Assembly (NCBI GenBank): GCA_019009955.1
Contig: CM032232.1
Coordinates: 140,581,501 to 140,645,500, forward strand
DNA: 64,000 nucleotides
Reading direction: 5' to 3'
DNA from: Riptortus pedestris
Taxonomy: Eukaryota > Arthropoda > Insecta > Hemiptera > Alydidae
Position numbers and translations under genes: made by a program. Positions 22,250-33,074 of this stretch are shown here, one piece after another (the first letter of the stretch is position 1; each line of letters opens with the position of its first letter). The notes under the pieces are model-generated. The model searched no databases. It was given only the letters and a program-made list of their open reading frames with translations, and was not told the DNA's origin.

Positions 22250-22730
22250 TCCGTCACGCAGGGGCTGCGTAAACTAAGCAGATTTCCCACGTGAAGTTTT
22301 ACAATAGAGAAATCTGCCTAATAACAGCTGTAGTAGTAAGAACCCTCTAAACCTATTCACGAGGGACGAATAGTTACGAAAACGGCCGCCAGAGCTCACG
22401 GCGGAAAGTCCGAACATAGCCACTGCTGCCGAGCACAAGCAGAATACAAATGCAAATATCTCAGTTAATATTCAAGATAGAGAATAAATGTATAGAACAA
22501 TATTTATAGTAAATTTAATTTGCAATAAGATTGATTCTGTAATATTTTTTGATTCGACGTATAGTAACGGAGATATTTCGAATTTTCGAAAATCCTCCTT
22601 TCTAAACCCCCCCCCTCCCACTGGTCCGATTTCAGCCGTTAACGAACTTGATCTTTCTTTTTACATAAAACGACTAAATATCGAGTTTGGTAACGATTAC
22701 AGAAAAATTGCGACCGCTAGAGCGGTAACA

Positions 22731-22780
<50 letters not shown>

Positions 22781-22913
22781 TATATATAAAATTTTGAACG
22801 GTTCCCATTTTCGTCATAAACTAGGTAAGATCGATGGGCATTTGAAGAAATGTTTCCAAAATCCCGTCATGAGTACAACCTCAATAGCTGATTTCCCTTA
22901 GGGGAAATCTGCT
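22250..22913 (-). repeat. Repeat A, compact complete copy (664 bp)
   Basis: Both termini are present: TCCGTCACGCAGGGGCTGCG at the left, and GATTTCCCTTAGGGGAAATC plus TGCT at the right. Between them are the subterminal repeat with CACGTG, the GATAGAGAATAAATG and AATTTTCGAAAATCC blocks, a poly-C run, GCGACCGCTAGAGCG, (TA)n (22734-22788) and the GATCGATGG-type block. It lies in an A/T run (CAAAATAAAG | AAAAATG). No protein is encoded. The terminal design matches Helentron-derived HINE/DINE-1 elements better than TIR-bearing MITEs. The family assignment is inference. Confidence 0.85.
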
Positions 22914-22959
22914 AAAAATGTAGTTTCCAGCGATAAAATTACAGCTGTATCATCCTAGC

Positions 22960-23235
22960 ATACAGCGTTCGCTTTATTCTCACATGGTAAAACTAGAATG
23001 GTGAGTTCGATCCCGCCTAGCCTGTAGGAATTTATTTATTTATTTATTAACGTCCACTTTTTGCAACTTAGGCTAATCGGGGGGTTTCTACCGGTTACCA
23101 CCCTTTTCTAGCCAGGGTGGGAGAAATTTATTTAGTATCATACTCATTAAATAAAATCTTTAGTTCCTGTAACCTGCAGATAACCCCAATTAGCCATAGT
23201 AGCAAGAAGTGGACTTAAATGAATAATAATAATAA
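22960..23235 (+). repeat. SINE with an inverted SINE fragment inside
   Basis: A plus-strand SINE (head TCTCACATGGTAAAACTAG, B box GAGTTCGATCCC, tail AAGTGGACTTAAATGAATAA) is interrupted at about 23031-23117 by a minus SINE tail (AACGTCCACTTTTTGCAACT...CCAGGGTGGGA). AATTTATTTA on both sides of the insert looks like the duplication it generated. Confidence 0.75.
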
Positions 23236-23259
23236 AAAATAATATGATGAATTTCTCTT

Positions 23260-24043
23260 CAGCTATTACCAAGAATGAGAAGAAGTCGGAAGTAATTAGC
23301 TGGCTGGGTTACGCCTTTAATTTAAAATTTATCCATTATACGACGTATAGAGTAATGATATAAAACCAATCATGTAGCAAATTCATTTTCCTGCAAATGT
23401 TACACACATGTTTTCTCAATGATGAATATTAACCGACATATTTGCATTTTTGTTGTCAGCCTTCAGCAGCCCCGACTCCCACTCATGTCACATTAGCAAT
23501 AAGCTGTTATACGTATCATGAATCACTTCATTCCAAGGTTAAATTGCAAATATAGTTTTCATTGAACTTTAACTGTATGAGATACATGCAAATACATTAT
23601 GAGATGACGTCATCAACTCAGATTATTCGTTCTTTACTTGGAAATGTTTATTTTATCTATACCGTACTCTATATTTAACCGTTTCAGTCAACGCAGATCG
23701 CATGTCTTATTAGCTGACACCGGAGCTGGAATAGTGAGGGTTTAGAGGGGTACGAAGATTCTAAATATCTCCCTTATTACGTGTCGGATCATAAAAGGTT
23801 ATAGTACCAATCTTGTTAAACTACTCGTATTGATGTCCTACAAATGCTGTTCTATGCATTTTGTCGTAGTAGTATTAAGCGAGTGAGTCGTACTTTCTTA
23901 TTTTCTGCCTTTAGTAACCCCCCCCCCTCAACTACTCATCGGTTTTTTAAATATTATTTGAGAATATTTAGTGAGATTAGATCACAAATGTGTTATACCG
24001 GCACGTGGGAATTCTACTTAATTAACGCAGCCCCTTCGCGAGG
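23260..24043 (+). repeat. Repeat A copy, diverged
   Basis: Contains AATATTAACCGACATATTTG, GATGACGTCATCAACTCAGA and the degenerate hairpin end CACGTGGGAATTCTACTTAA...CGCAGCCCCTTCGCG. It runs up to the LTR insertion. Confidence 0.65.
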
Positions 24044-24055
24044 TACGTTATATAT

Positions 24056-24688
24056 TGTTGCGAAAATTAAATAGATGAATAATCCTTCAGAGAGAGAGAG
24101 TCGCGTATTTTGAAAGTGTGACGTAGATCAAAGAAACCGATAGAATGTCCTAGGTCCTACGAGTATCTTCCAGCCAGGCGTCGAGGCGTCCAGACAATTC
24201 CCCTTTGATATATGCCGACAAGCTATATAAAGAGCGGCCAGCTGCGAGCCAGTCAGTTTTATTCCCACCTGTCTTGATGTTAACATCAGTGCTACAGTGC
24301 GACTTAGTGCAGTGCGGTAAAGTGTTTTTATAAGAAGAACAGTGTTGTGCCGTGACTGTGAGTAACAGTTTAGTGCCGTGTTTAAGACAGTGCAATGCCG
24401 CGAAGTAAAGGACAGTGCAGTGCCGCGAAGTCAAGGACAGTGCAGTGCCGTCTTGTTGTGAATTTCAGTGACCGTGAGTGGATTGTTGGACTGTGTAATC
24501 TGAAGAACAGTGACGCTATCAGTGTATACTGTAAGTAGTAATTAAGAATAATTACCAAGTGTATTGGGCATTGTGAAATATATTGTGCAGTGATAAAAAC
24601 TGTGAAACTTGCGAGTATTTAATTTTGCAATCCCAGAGAACTCTTATTAAAAACGTTTATTACTGGTTTTGGTAATAAAAACATAACA
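24056..24688 (+). mobile_element. Solo LTR, 633 bp
   Basis: TGTTGCG...ATAACA flanked by 4-bp ATAT duplications (24052-24055 and 24689-24692). A TATA box (CTATATAAAG near 24222) precedes a stretch rich in CAGTGCAGTGC-like motifs. GTAATAAAAACATAACA closes it. Terminal TG/CA and the 4-bp duplication suit a Gypsy-type LTR. No internal region remains. Confidence 0.85.
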
Positions 24689-24825
24689 ATATAATCAAGA
24701 TATATATATAAAAATAACTCCAACTGCTAATTTTACGCAGTAACAAATTTCCACTCCTACTCCCTCACGTGGTTTTTACTTAGGGCAGCAGAGTCACTTA
24801 ACATCAGACCTACTTTAATAATTAT

Positions 24826-24962
24826 TACTAATTAACGTCCACTTTTTGCAACTAAGGCTAATTGGGACGGGTTATCTACAGGTTACCACCCATATCTATC
24901 CAGGGTGGCACTAAGGATTTTATTTAATGAATTCCGCTACTAAATAAATTTCTTTGGCCTAC
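24826..24962 (-). repeat. SINE, head-less copy
   Basis: Tail and body only (TTAACGTCCACTTTTTGCAA through AAATAAATTTCTTTGGCC). The tRNA-like head is missing. Confidence 0.8.
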
Positions 24963-25245
24963 TTTAAATTAAAGAAAATTTCCATTATAGATAGGATGAC
25001 TCCTTTACATCGTTTATGATAGGACAGCTCAGGTATTCCAAGAATGCATTCAATCCTGCCATTTCAAAACAACTTATCTCTGGTTTAAACACTTAATTTT
25101 AACCAAGTCACAGAACCTAGAAGAAAGTCATATGTTATTAGAATTGTTTCAAACGCATTTTGATAGTAGATAATTGTTTATTAGAATAAAATTGCTTCAA
25201 ATAAGTCAGTCTGAATTTTTAAGATAAAGTTTATTCCACAAATAT

Positions 25246-25503
25246 ATGCCGAGTCAAGGAAGGCGGCTTAAAAGAAGGAGAAGAAAACGGAAGCTGAACC
25301 CATTCTTCAAGCTGTTGGAGCAATTGAGAGAGTCGTACCCAGAGCTGAGACAGAGCGAGGTATCCATCCTGGGAGGGAAGATCTGGAGGCAGATGTCGGC
25401 CCAGGACAAGGAGAGGTTCAGGACATCAACTGATCGGCAGGAAGTGACGCCTCGTCAAGAAGACAAACCAACCAGTGGCTTCTTCAGCTGCGTTGTAGCA
25501 TGA
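25246..25503 (+). CDS. Small basic HMG-box protein (protamine-like)
   Basis: An 85-residue single-exon frame with strikingly higher GC and purine content than its flanks. Residues 6-16 are almost all Arg/Lys (RRLKRRRRKRK). Residues 17-59 look like an HMG-box half: N18-P19-F20-F21 opening, a helix with LLEQLRESYPELR, E38-V39 and G43-G44-K45-I46-W47 in the second helix, then M50-S51 and KERFR at 55-59. This NPFF...W...M...K arrangement resembles the MST-HMG box of insect sperm chromatin proteins (Mst77F/protamine type), so a role in compacting DNA, perhaps in the male germ line, is a reasonable inference. An in-frame TAA at 25225 precedes the ATG. A polyadenylation signal lies 75 bp past the stop. 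Retrocopy origin is possible, since no intron is seen. Confidence 0.65.
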   Translation: MPSQGRRLKRRRRKRKLNPFFKLLEQLRESYPELRQSEVSILGGKIWRQMSAQDKERFRTSTDRQEVTPRQEDKPTSGFFSCVVA

Positions 25504-25577
25504 AGTTCAGAATCTTATTTTATCCCGATTATTTTGGTCTTAATGGTGGTATATGAGTGTTGGCTTTAAATCGGCGA

Positions 25578-25583
25578 AATAAA
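25578..25583 (+). terminator. Polyadenylation signal AATAAA
   Basis: Canonical hexamer downstream of the HMG-box gene stop codon at 25501-25503. Confidence 0.6.
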
Positions 25584-25649
25584 AGGTTATTGACTCAGAT
25601 GGCAAAGAAAACTTTTTTATTTCACATATGATACAATGCATTCTAGAAT

Positions 25650-27042
25650 GGTAATCTTACAGGTTACCCGTCCCAATTAGCCTGAGTTGCAAATTGTGGA
25701 CGTCAATAAATAATAATAATACAATGCATTCTGTGGCTCAGGTTAGCTATGTGAGGCGTTGGTTTTAACCACACCTGGCTAACCTAGAGGCGCGATTCTT
25801 TTTTAGCAAATAAAATCTTTAGTCCCACCCTGGTTAGAAAAGGGTGGTAACCTATAGCCAACTCGTCCTAAGTAGCCTTAGCAACAGAAAATGAACGTTA
25901 CTAAATAACAAACATTCTGGGGCTCAGGTTAGCAATGTGAGACGTTGGTCTTAACACCTGGCTAATCTAGTGGAGCGATTATTTCCTGGGCCTTACGGAT
26001 TTAGGAAATAAAATCCTTAGTCCCACTCTGGGTAGAAAGTGTGGTTACCTATTGCTACACCGTCCTAAGTAGCCTTAGTAGCAGTAAGTGGACGTTACTA
26101 AATATATAACAAACATTCGGAGGCTCAGGTTATAGCCATGGGAGACGCTGGTTTTAACCACAGAGGCGTGATACACTCCTGGGCCTTAGGAAATAAAATC
26201 CTTAGTCCCACCCTGGCTAGAAAAGTCCGTCACGCAGGGGCTGCGTTAACTAAGCAGATTTCCCACGGGGGTCACGTTAATGAGAACAATATTTGGTATT
26301 TAAGCTTTAAATAATGTGCTTCATAACATAATAGAATACTGTTGAAATTGCGACCGCTAGACCGGTAACAGACAAATATATATACAGTTTAAACAGACCT
26401 CATTTGCGTCATCCCTTAGGTAGGATCGATGGACATTTGAAGAAAAATTTTGAAAATCGCGTCAAGGGTACGACCTCAATAGCTGATTTCCCTTAAGAGA
26501 AACCTGCTAAAAGGGTGGTTACCTGTAAATAACCCGTTCTAAATAACCTTGATAGGACAAAGTAGACGTTGCTATATAACAAACATTCGGGGGCTCAGAT
26601 TAGCCGTGTCAGTAAAGGCCTTGGTCTTAATCTCACTTTGGTAGACCTAGAGTCGTGAGTTCGTTTCTCACCTGGGCAATAGGAACACATTTAGTGACAA
26701 ACTCATTCGAGAAAATCCTTAGCCCCATCCTGGCTAGAATAGGATGGTAACCTATAAATAACCCGTTCTGAATAGTCTTAATAGGACAAAGTGGGCGTTA
26801 CTTACTATATAATAAACATTCGGGGGCTCAGGTTAGCCGTGCCAGTAAAGGCGTAGGTCTTAATCTCCCATTGGTAGACCTAAGAGTCGTGAGTTCGTTT
26901 CTCACCTGGGCAATAGGTATATATTTAGTGACAAACTCATTCAAGAAAATCCTTAGTCCACCCTGGCTAGAAAAGGATGGTAACCTATGGATACCCAGGA
27001 CCAATTAGCCATAGTAGCAAAAAGTGGACGTTAAATACAATT
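25650..27042 (+). repeat. Tandem array of SINE-derived units
   Basis: After a partial tail (25650-25733), five units start with GGCTCAG at 25735, 25921, 26122, 26592 and 26825. Each passes through a CCACCCTGG...AGGGTGG-like body and ends AACAAACATTC(T)GG just before the next start. The first three have a collapsed tRNA-like head; the last two keep a B box (GAGTTCGTTTCTC). The shared ACAAACATTCGGG junction means units multiplied as a tandem, not by independent insertion. Unit 3 is interrupted by a repeat A copy. Confidence 0.88.
26226..26508 (-). repeat. Repeat A, internally deleted copy inside a SINE
   Basis: The SINE sequence GCTAG-AAAAG-GGTGG is split: left flank GCTAGAAAAG, right flank AAAAGGGTGG. 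The 283-bp insert begins TCCGTCACGCAGGGGCTGCG and ends ACCTGCT. Either AAAAG is a 5-bp duplication, or there is none and A bases belong to the element. This is the cleanest definition of the repeat A ends in the window. Confidence 0.9.
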
Positions 27043-27138
27043 TAACAGCAATACGTTTTGTAAACATTTTAATTAGACATTGCAGAAAAGCTATTTCGAG
27101 GGTAAGGGATTTATGGCACTGTTAATGGATATTATTCT

Positions 27139-27275
27139 GATTTATTAACTCCAACGTTTTGCTACTAGGGCTAATTGGTACAGGTTATCTTATGCTGGGT
27201 ATGCTTTCTTGTCCACTAGTGTGTTATACCATCGCGTGGGAAATCTGCTTAGTTTAAGCAGCCCCGTGAAGGACT
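27139..27275. repeat. SINE fragment next to a repeat A end
   Basis: 27139-27192 is a minus SINE tail fragment (TGCTACTAGGGCTAATTGG). 27228-27275 is a plus repeat A hairpin end (GCGTGGGAAATCTGCTTAGT...CAGCCCCGTGAAGGA). Confidence 0.65.
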
Positions 27276-27371
27276 TTTATATATTTTTTATTGTAATTAC
27301 TAACACACTAACTTATAAAACGGAATTAAAGATTATATTTAAGCTTTTTCAATATCTTAAACAATTGAATT

Positions 27372-27597
27372 GGGGCTCAGGCTAGCAATGTGAGATAAAG
27401 CGTTGCCTTTAATCTCACATGGTAAACCTAGAATGGCGAGTTCGATTCTCGCCTGGGCAAAGGAAATTATTTAGTAGCGGAATTCATTAAATAAAATCCT
27501 TAGTCCCACCCTGGCTAGAAAAGTGTGGTAACCTGTAGGTAGCCCGTCCCAATTAGCCTTAGTTGCAAAAAGTAGGCGTAAATATGTAAATAATTTA
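27372..27597 (+). repeat. tRNA-derived SINE
   Basis: GGCTCAGGCTAGCAATGTGA head, GAGTTCGATTCTCGCCTGGG B-box arm, CCACCCTGGCTAGAAAAGTG body and an AAAGTAGGCGTAAATATG tail. One of the best-preserved heads in the window. Confidence 0.88.
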
Positions 27598-27622
27598 ATT
27601 AAACAATTGATTGACAAGACTG

Positions 27623-29912
27623 TTGTTGTTGTTGTATAGGATTTAAGGGCAAAAAACTACCAGGTTATCATCGCCCTGTAATATTTATAATTCACATTTT
27701 GGTATCCTCATCCATATCGCCATTTTAACAATATAAACGAGGATACAAGCAATTGCACTTTAAATTTCTTTGTATAAACTCGTGTTTTTTACAAAATTAA
27801 ACAATTTATCGAGTTTTTCGGGTACATCTCCAAGAGCCACTTCTATATTATTGGAAATATTGCATTTGTTTCTAATATCTGTATACTTTTGACATTCCAT
27901 TAATATGTGATAGATAGTTAGTTCTGTGTTACACTTCTCACAAATCGGGGGATGATCTTTTGACATAAGGTAGCCATGCGTAAGTCTTGTGTGCCCAATT
28001 CGGAGTCTACCTAATACAACTTCATCTCTTCTGTTGTCTCTTGTCGAATATTTCCATGGACGGATGGTGGTTTTAACAGTTTTTAGTTTATTGTTCTGGG
28101 TTTCATTCCACATGTGTTGCCAGTTTTTATTAATTTATTCTTTGAGTGGTTGGTAGAGTTCTGCAGATGTAATTGTTGTTGGGGTGATGGAGTCGAGTTG
28201 ATGGGATTCTCTGGCTGCTAAATCTGCTTTTTCGTTTCCATCTATTCCCACGTGGCTTGGAATCCACATGAAGTAGACGACCCTTTTTAGCTCTCGGAGC
28301 ATTTGTATTTGATTTTGTATTTTTTTTACTATTGGGTTGTTTGTGAATACATCTTTGATATTCAATAGGGCACTCAACGAGTCAGTACAAATTAGGAATT
28401 TTTCTTGAGTCGAGTGTGTGCAAATGCAGTGATATAAAGCGAATTGAATTGCGAATAGTTCGGCCGAATAGAAGCTGGTTAATTTGTTGAGTTTGAATTT
28501 TTGGCAGGCATTTTCTTCGTAGTAGGCGCAGGAGGAAGACTCGGTAATTTTCGAACCATCAGTGTATATTATCTTTGGGTGTTGATATTTTTCTATTTTA
28601 TTAATGAAAGCTTTCTTTATTTTCCAATAGTTGATCTCTTGGGACGATTTGTTTATGAGTTTGGTGATTCGTGTATCTATAGATATTTCTTGAATTGTCC
28701 AAGGTGGAGTTGGGTCGAATCAAGACTGTTTGAGTTTTGTAATACTTTGTGTGTTATGTTACTCAGCCTAATTCCAATAGGTTTTGGTGTTGTGGGGTTT
28801 TGGTCGTATAGCCGTGAGTAGAGAGGGTGGAATATACCTACTCTGAAATGTCGGGTGACCTCTCTGTGTCACTAGTTTGGCTAAGTATTTAGCTGCCAGT
28901 TTTTGCCTTCTGAATGTCAATGGTGGGATTCCGGTTTCAGCACACAAGCTTATTGCTGGGCTAGAGCGGAAGGCTCCTATGGATAAACGTAGCCCAGCAT
29001 TATGAATTGCATCTAGTTTGCATAATTTATTGAAGTTTGCTGAACCGTATACAAAACTGCCATAATCCAATTTAGACAATACCAGAGCTTTGTATATTGT
29101 TAGCATAGTACTCACATCTGCTCCCCATGATGTGTTAGCAAGTACTTAAAGAATTTTAAGCCTTTCAGATACGCGTTTTTTGAGGTTGTCTATATGTACA
29201 TTCCATGTCAGTTTGCTGTCGAGAGACATACCTAGGAATTTAGCATGGCTGACATATTCTATTAGGGTGTCCTTAAGATAGAGATGTGGTAAATCATTTA
29301 AATTTCTGCGCCTTGAGAATATTATGCACTTTGTTTTTTCGTGGGAAAACAAAAAACCTGTTTTTTTCGACCATTCTATTAATCAAGAGTCACAGCTTGT
29401 AGTTGTCTTTTGATATATGCCAACTCTACGAACAGAAAGCCTTTTACATTGTTGGTAAGACATTTCGTTATTTCGTTCACTGTAATCAAAAAAAGATTTG
29501 TACTCAAAATACTTCCCTGTGGGACACCTGATTTCATTCTTCTTTCTTTGGACAGTGTATTTCCAACTGCCACTTGGAAATACCTTTCCTTTAGGAATTC
29601 CTGGATGAGTATGGGCATGTTGCCTCTATAACCCCATTGATGTAGTTGATTTAAGATATAAAAGCGCCATGCTGTGTCAAATGCTTTATGAATATCAAAA
29701 AATATTCCAATTGCGTGCTGTTTGTTAGCAAATGCATTTAGAATTTCCGCTGGCCAGGTGATCTATTGTAGACCGCTTTTTCCGGAACCCACACGGCCAG
29801 TTATTTAGTAGACTTAAATGCTCTAGTGTCCACGTGAGGCGTCTGTTAATCAAGCGTTCAAGAATCTTGCATAAACAATTTGTGAGAGATACAGGCAAAG
29901 TTCCATTTCTCC
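27623..29912 (-). mobile_element. I-like LINE, 5'-truncated, CAA tail
   Basis: A perfect 13-bp duplication ATTGACAAGACTG (27610-27622 and 29913-29925) flanks the element. On the minus strand it runs from mid-RT to a C-terminal Cys-His motif and ends in CAACAACAACAA. A trinucleotide tail rather than poly(A) is a hallmark of I-clade elements. The endonuclease and early RT are lost. Confidence 0.88.
27760..29912 (-). pseudogene. RT and RNase H remnants of the I-like LINE
   Basis: From right to left: LPVSLTNCLCKILERLINRR and DIHKAFDTAWRF near 29680-29900, then an open piece with VPQGSILST at 29379-29618, where the FVDD-type catalytic box is damaged by a small deletion (reads FLFVELAYI). Next come LGMSLDSKLTWNVHI (29146-29352), YKALVLSKLDYGSFVYGSA (28768-29115), an RNase H end FMWIPSHVGIDGNEKADLAA (28135-28377) and a C-terminal RIGHTRLTHGYLMS...CEKCN...YHILMEC segment (27760-28113). 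Each piece is in a different frame, so no product is possible. Confidence 0.9.
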
Positions 29913-30007
29913 ATTGACAAGACTGAAGTTACGTTTCAAGAAGCACTGAATAATATTAAAATAGTAATACTTAGTTAGTGGCCAATTGAATGGTTTTAAA
30001 TTAAAAA

Positions 30008-30368
30008 TCCGTCACGCAGGGGCTGCGTAAGTTAAGCAGATTTTCCACGTCCTGCTATAGTAAACTAGCGATCTCATTCCTCCACATATTCTGACTGAAA
30101 ACGAACAAGAAAATACGAATTACTCACTTAATATTTGAAATACGAGAAAAATGCATACACCAACAATTGCAGAGCATTAATAGTTTAATAAGATATTAAT
30201 GGTTCTGTAACATATAAGGACCGATTCATAATAACGAATAAAGAGGTTTAGGTTACAACAGCTGATTGTTAATACTACATGAGTAGGAGAGGGAGGTTTA
30301 CTAAAGGCTGAAAACTAAAGAATCCAATTATCTCGAAAACCGCGTCATGAATATAAAATCAATCTGCT
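30008..30368 (-). repeat. Repeat A, deleted copy (361 bp)
   Basis: Left terminus TCCGTCACGCAGGGGCTGCG, right end CGCGTCATGA...AATCTGCT followed by AAAAG. Most of the interior and part of the palindrome are gone. Confidence 0.75.
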
Positions 30369-30860
30369 AAAAGGAACAAAGATTACTGCAATACTCCAAT
30401 AAATTAAATTCTTATTATATTCTGCTTTTACAAACCTCAAACACTCTTCTTCCTTCAGTCGAAGAAAACATTTACAAAATGGTCGTCAGCTAGCCATCAC
30501 ATTTTTAACCGGAATTTTAATAAAATCAACCATTTAATCACTCTTTTGTTTAGTTAATAAATTTTCGTTACTCACTCCCGAATTCCGCGCACATTTTTCA
30601 CTTCGCCACTTTTTTATGCACATTTTCAAAAGACAGTTACGAAATACGGCAACATTTTCAGAGATGGCGGACACCTGAAGGCAGAATTATCAGTGTAGCC
30701 AACATATCACAGCTAAAGAATTCAAATACATTTAACTTTGAAACAATAACAATTATATTAATATTTTCCAATACAGGAATAATAAATTTATCGTCAAATA
30801 TGTATTATAAATAATTATAGCAATTTATATTAAACCCTAATAACGTTTATTTATATCAGG
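30369..30860. other. Single-copy stretch, promoter-like at 30.55-30.70 kb
   Basis: Not part of any repeat family seen here. It contains AGATGGCGGAC near 30662, the form of a YY1-type core promoter motif, and several CpGs in an otherwise AT-rich area. No exon can be supported beside it: the minus-strand ATG GTT GAT frame near 30527 is only 15 codons. Confidence 0.25.
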
Positions 30861-32020
30861 CAAATGTAAGAAAATATGCGGGGGGCGCGTTTAAGATATA
30901 AGAGCCGAAAACTATAACAAATCCAAATATCTCGGTAAATATTCATGATAAAGAAAATAAATATATAACAACATTTATAGGTACTCCAATTAAAAATAAG
31001 ATTGCTTCTATACAATGTTTCGGTTCAACAGATAATAACAGAGATATTTCGAATTTCTGGGTTCACCCATTCTAAGCCCCAACTTCTACATATCCGATGA
31101 AAACAATATGTCATATTTAAGCTTAATAAAGTACACTTTCATGATATAACAGCTTATTGTTAATTGAAGTAAGTAGGAGTGGGAGCTTACTGAGGGCTGA
31201 AAACTAAAAAAATCCTAATATCTCGCTAAATATTCGATATAAAAAAATAATGCATATAAAAAACATTTATAGACAATTAAATTCTTAAAATATACAATTT
31301 TTTGATCAGACGCATAATAACGGAGATATTTTGATTTTCCTCCTCTAAGCCTGTATAAAATACTGATCCGTCTCGAAAGGGCTGCGTAGACTAAGCAGAT
31401 TTCCCACGTATGACACACTTGTTATCTCATCATATATTCGGACTGATAACCAGAAAGTACAGAAATATTTGAATTAAGAAACATGCATAGACTAGCAATT
31501 GTCCAGCATCAATATTTTGACAACATTGGTTCTATAACATTTTTCGATCCGACGAATGCACAAAATACAGATATTTTGAATTTTTGAATCCCCCTCTCTC
31601 CGAACGCATTGTGTTCCTGGTCCGATAACAAATATGATCTTTAGTTCTAACTGATATGGTTAAATATCGAGTATGGTATAGATCAAATAAACATTTTCGA
31701 GGCAAGAACGTAAAGCCTTAATTGATGACGTGATAGCACAACGAATTTGCATGTATCTCGCATAATAAAGGCCTCATGATAACAATATTTGGTATTTAAG
31801 ATTGTAATAAAGAGCTACATGTTATTAGTAGATTTCCTTGGAAATAACGACCAAATGTCACAAATAAATCACAATAGAAATATCTCACAAATGTTTATTT
31901 GTTCTAAACTGTACTCGACATTTAAATATTTCATTCAACACTGAAGATCATAATGGATGAAATCGTATCCTTAATAGGTGGGGTTTAGAGAGGGGGGGGG
32001 ATTACCTGACCGGGTAGCCA
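30860..32020 (-). repeat. Degenerate repeat A pieces, one hairpin end
   Basis: Segments with TATCTCGGTAAATATTCATG, AATTTTTTGATCAGACGC and a hairpin end near 31370 (GTCTCGAAAGGGCTGCGTAG). Strongly diverged, probably two overlapping old copies. Confidence 0.55.
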
Positions 32021-32238
32021 ATAAATAGTACCGAGTTTATACAATCCCTGTATTTTGTCCGATACCAATATTACAAAGGGATGTTTTGAGTAAATCTAAT
32101 TTGCGATATTATAGAGCTACGAGAACCAGAACAGACAATTATGCCAGTTCGAGGAGTCTTAATTGTAGTCACCTTGTCATAACAATGCTCTATACCAAAC
32201 TCAATATGTAAGTGTTACATGCAAAACAAAAGAAAAAG

Positions 32239-32912
32239 TCCGTCACGCAGGGGCTGCGTAAACTAAGCAGCTTTCCCATGTGAAGTTTTACAATAGAGAA
32301 ATCTGCATACTGGTAATACAATACCACCGTGATTAAATACAAACGGTAATGAGAAATCTTTCAGTTAATTAAAATAAATTCCCAACTGAAACGGCTTCTG
32401 AATTGTAAGACTAATTTATATTTTAATAACTCAAATTTTAGTAGTCCAAGAACTAAAGAACGGGGGGGGGGGCGGATGAACAGAACGTATTTGCATAAAT
32501 CTCACAAAGTAACGAAGGTAAGGTAAGGTTAGAAGTAGTCTCCCACCTGAGCTGAGCAATCACGAAAATGGCCGACTACAGACAATAAAAATGCAAATAT
32601 CTCGGTTAATATTCCGATATAAGAATATTTATACTTAAGATAGAGAACAAATGTATATAACAATATTTATAGCAAATTTAATTTGCAATAAGATTGGTTC
32701 TATACAATTTTTCGATCCGATGCATAATAACGGAGATATTTTGAATTTTCGAAAATCCCCCCTCTGAACTTCCCTCCCTCTAGTCCGATTTCAGCCATTA
32801 ACGAACTTGATCTGTCTTTTTACATAAAACGGTTAAATATCGAGTTTCGTAACAAAAATTTCGACCGCTAGAGCGTTAACAGACAAATATATATATATAT
32901 ATACATATATAT

Positions 32913-32956
<44 letters not shown>

Positions 32957-33074
32957 GAACGGACCTCATTTTCGTCATCTCCTGGGTAGGATCGAAAGAC
33001 ATTTGAAGAAATTTTTCGAAAATCGCGTCATGAGTACGACCTCAATAGCTGATTTCCCTTAAGGGAAAACTGCT
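32239..33074 (-). repeat. Repeat A, complete copy (836 bp)
   Basis: Starts TCCGTCACGCAGGGGCTGCG, ends CTGATTTCCCTTAAGGGAAA-ACTGCT. The (TA)n lies at 32887-32952 and a G9 tract near 32462. Flanked by AAAAG on the right and an AAAAGAAAAAG run on the left. With 22250-22913, it serves as a reference copy for the family. Confidence 0.88.

Noticed and set aside
22488..22901. 137-codon frame inside repeat A
   Set aside because: It includes translated (TA)n and is not open in sister copies.
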